Assembly (NCBI GenBank): GCA_945866165.1
Contig: CAMBGO010000034.1
Location: 1 to 14,883 of the forward strand
DNA from: Chitinophaga pinensis
GTDB lineage: Bacteria; Bacteroidota; Bacteroidia; Chitinophagales; Chitinophagaceae
Length of the DNA stretch: 14,883 nt
Reading direction: 5' to 3'
Shown piece after piece: positions 14,481 to 14,883 of this stretch. The notes beneath the pieces are model-generated. The model was not told the origin of the DNA, did not search any database, and was given only the letters and a program-made list of their open reading frames with translations. Every line of letters starts with the position of its first letter. The first letter of the stretch is position 1. Position numbers and translations under genes: made by a program.

Positions 14481-14883
14481 TTACTTTAAAATACCTTTAA
14501 TGAAAGTTGAAATTGATTGTTTTAAGTCTGAAGTAATTGAAATGGTTTTTATAAATGCAGAACCAATTATTCCTCCATTTGAATATGGTAAAACTGATTC
14601 GAATGATTTTTTATCGCGAATACCAAACCCAACCAAAAAAGGATTCTTCAACTGATACGACTGAAGTCTTTTTAGATAAGAACTAACGTCATTAAACTCC
14701 TTATCCTGTCCTGTTGTTGAAGAAGAAGAAACAGCATATAAAAATCCTGTACTCAATTCATCTAATTTGCGTACACGTTGTTCATTGGTTTCAGGTGTAA
14801 CAAGGAAAATAAAATCAAGTCCGTTGGTTTTTATTACTTCTTGGTATTTTTTCTCAAATTCATAAACTGGCAAATCAGGCAGA
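14481..14883 (-). CDS. trpA: Tryptophan synthase alpha chain, C-terminal part (partial at right edge)
   Basis: The frame runs off the right edge; about 133 residues are visible, half of the usual 255-270. It enters at LPDLPVYEFEKKY, the PDLP segment of TrpA. It continues with DFIFLVTPET, SVSS-like YAVSSSSTTG, the phosphate-binding PFLVGFGIRDK and GGIIGSAFIK near the end. The catalytic Glu and Asp lie upstream, outside the window. The TTG at 14873 is an internal leucine, not a start. TrpA cleaves indole-glycerol phosphate to indole for TrpB. Only seven bases separate its stop from hisH, so the tryptophan and histidine genes are probably on one transcript here. The symbol is secure from motifs, although the N-terminal half was not seen. 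Confidence 0.92.
   Translation of the reverse strand, partial: LPDLPVYEFEKKYQEVIKTNGLDFIFLVTPETNEQRVRKLDELSTGFLYAVSSSSTTGQDKEFNDVSSYLKRLQSYQLKNPFLVGFGIRDKKSFESVLPYSNGGIIGSAFIKTISITSDLKQSISTFIKGILK

Noticed and set aside
14392..14655. Plus-strand 87-codon open frame across the trpA-hisH junction
   Set aside because: It is antisense to two well-identified genes and has no supporting feature.
1..14883. Search for CRISPR arrays, tRNA/rRNA genes, insertion sequences, phage genes, toxin-antitoxin or defence systems
   Set aside because: No direct-repeat arrays, tRNA-like cloverleafs, transposase motifs or defence domains were found by reading; all sizeable frames are explained by housekeeping genes.

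Overview
The window is AT-rich chromosomal DNA from a member of the Bacteroidota, most likely of the Chitinophagaceae type; that family-level placement is inference. The phylum call rests on several points: a compact primary sigma factor without region 1.1, a DUF4249 lipoprotein, a DUF4369-TlpA thioredoxin protein, an OstA-like envelope protein following an MCE protein, a fused HisIE, Bacteroidota -7 promoter motifs (TAnnTTTG) and the absence of Shine-Dalgarno sequences. The content is mostly housekeeping and biosynthesis. I see no phage, transposon, CRISPR, tRNA or rRNA.

Layout. Bases 1-2507 (+) hold the 3' end of an MCE/MlaD-type gene overlapping or abutting a large OstA/LptA-like gene, an outer-envelope lipid or LPS transport pair. 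They converge on trxB (2533-3477, -). Next come a DUF4249 lipoprotein (3622-4479, -), a clear intrinsic terminator, and rpoD (4554-5411, -). A 273-bp divergent region, the longest gene-free stretch, separates rpoD from a threonine aldolase gene that overlaps pgi by one base (5685-8356, +). A DUF6580 membrane protein (8380-8949, -) and manA (9064-10254, -) follow. A small YraN-family gene (10311-10667, +) is divergent from manA.

From 10681 to the right edge everything is on the minus strand in one tight array. In transcription order it is trpA (cut by the window edge), hisH, hisA, hisF, hisIE and a TlpA-like periplasmic thioredoxin protein. HisH and HisF form imidazole-glycerol-phosphate synthase, HisA supplies its substrate PRFAR, and HisIE carries out the two preceding steps, so this is the central part of histidine synthesis. 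The upstream his genes are not in view. trpA at the head suggests a trp-his fusion operon, and the last gene is coupled to hisIE by an ATGA overlap.

Nothing here amounts to a convincing new system. The most useful leads are the trp/his/thioredoxin gene array, the MCE/OstA-like pair with its Asp-Ser-rich insert, a 15-base identity around the trxB and rpoD start codons, and promoter evidence that fixes the start of the DUF6580 gene.
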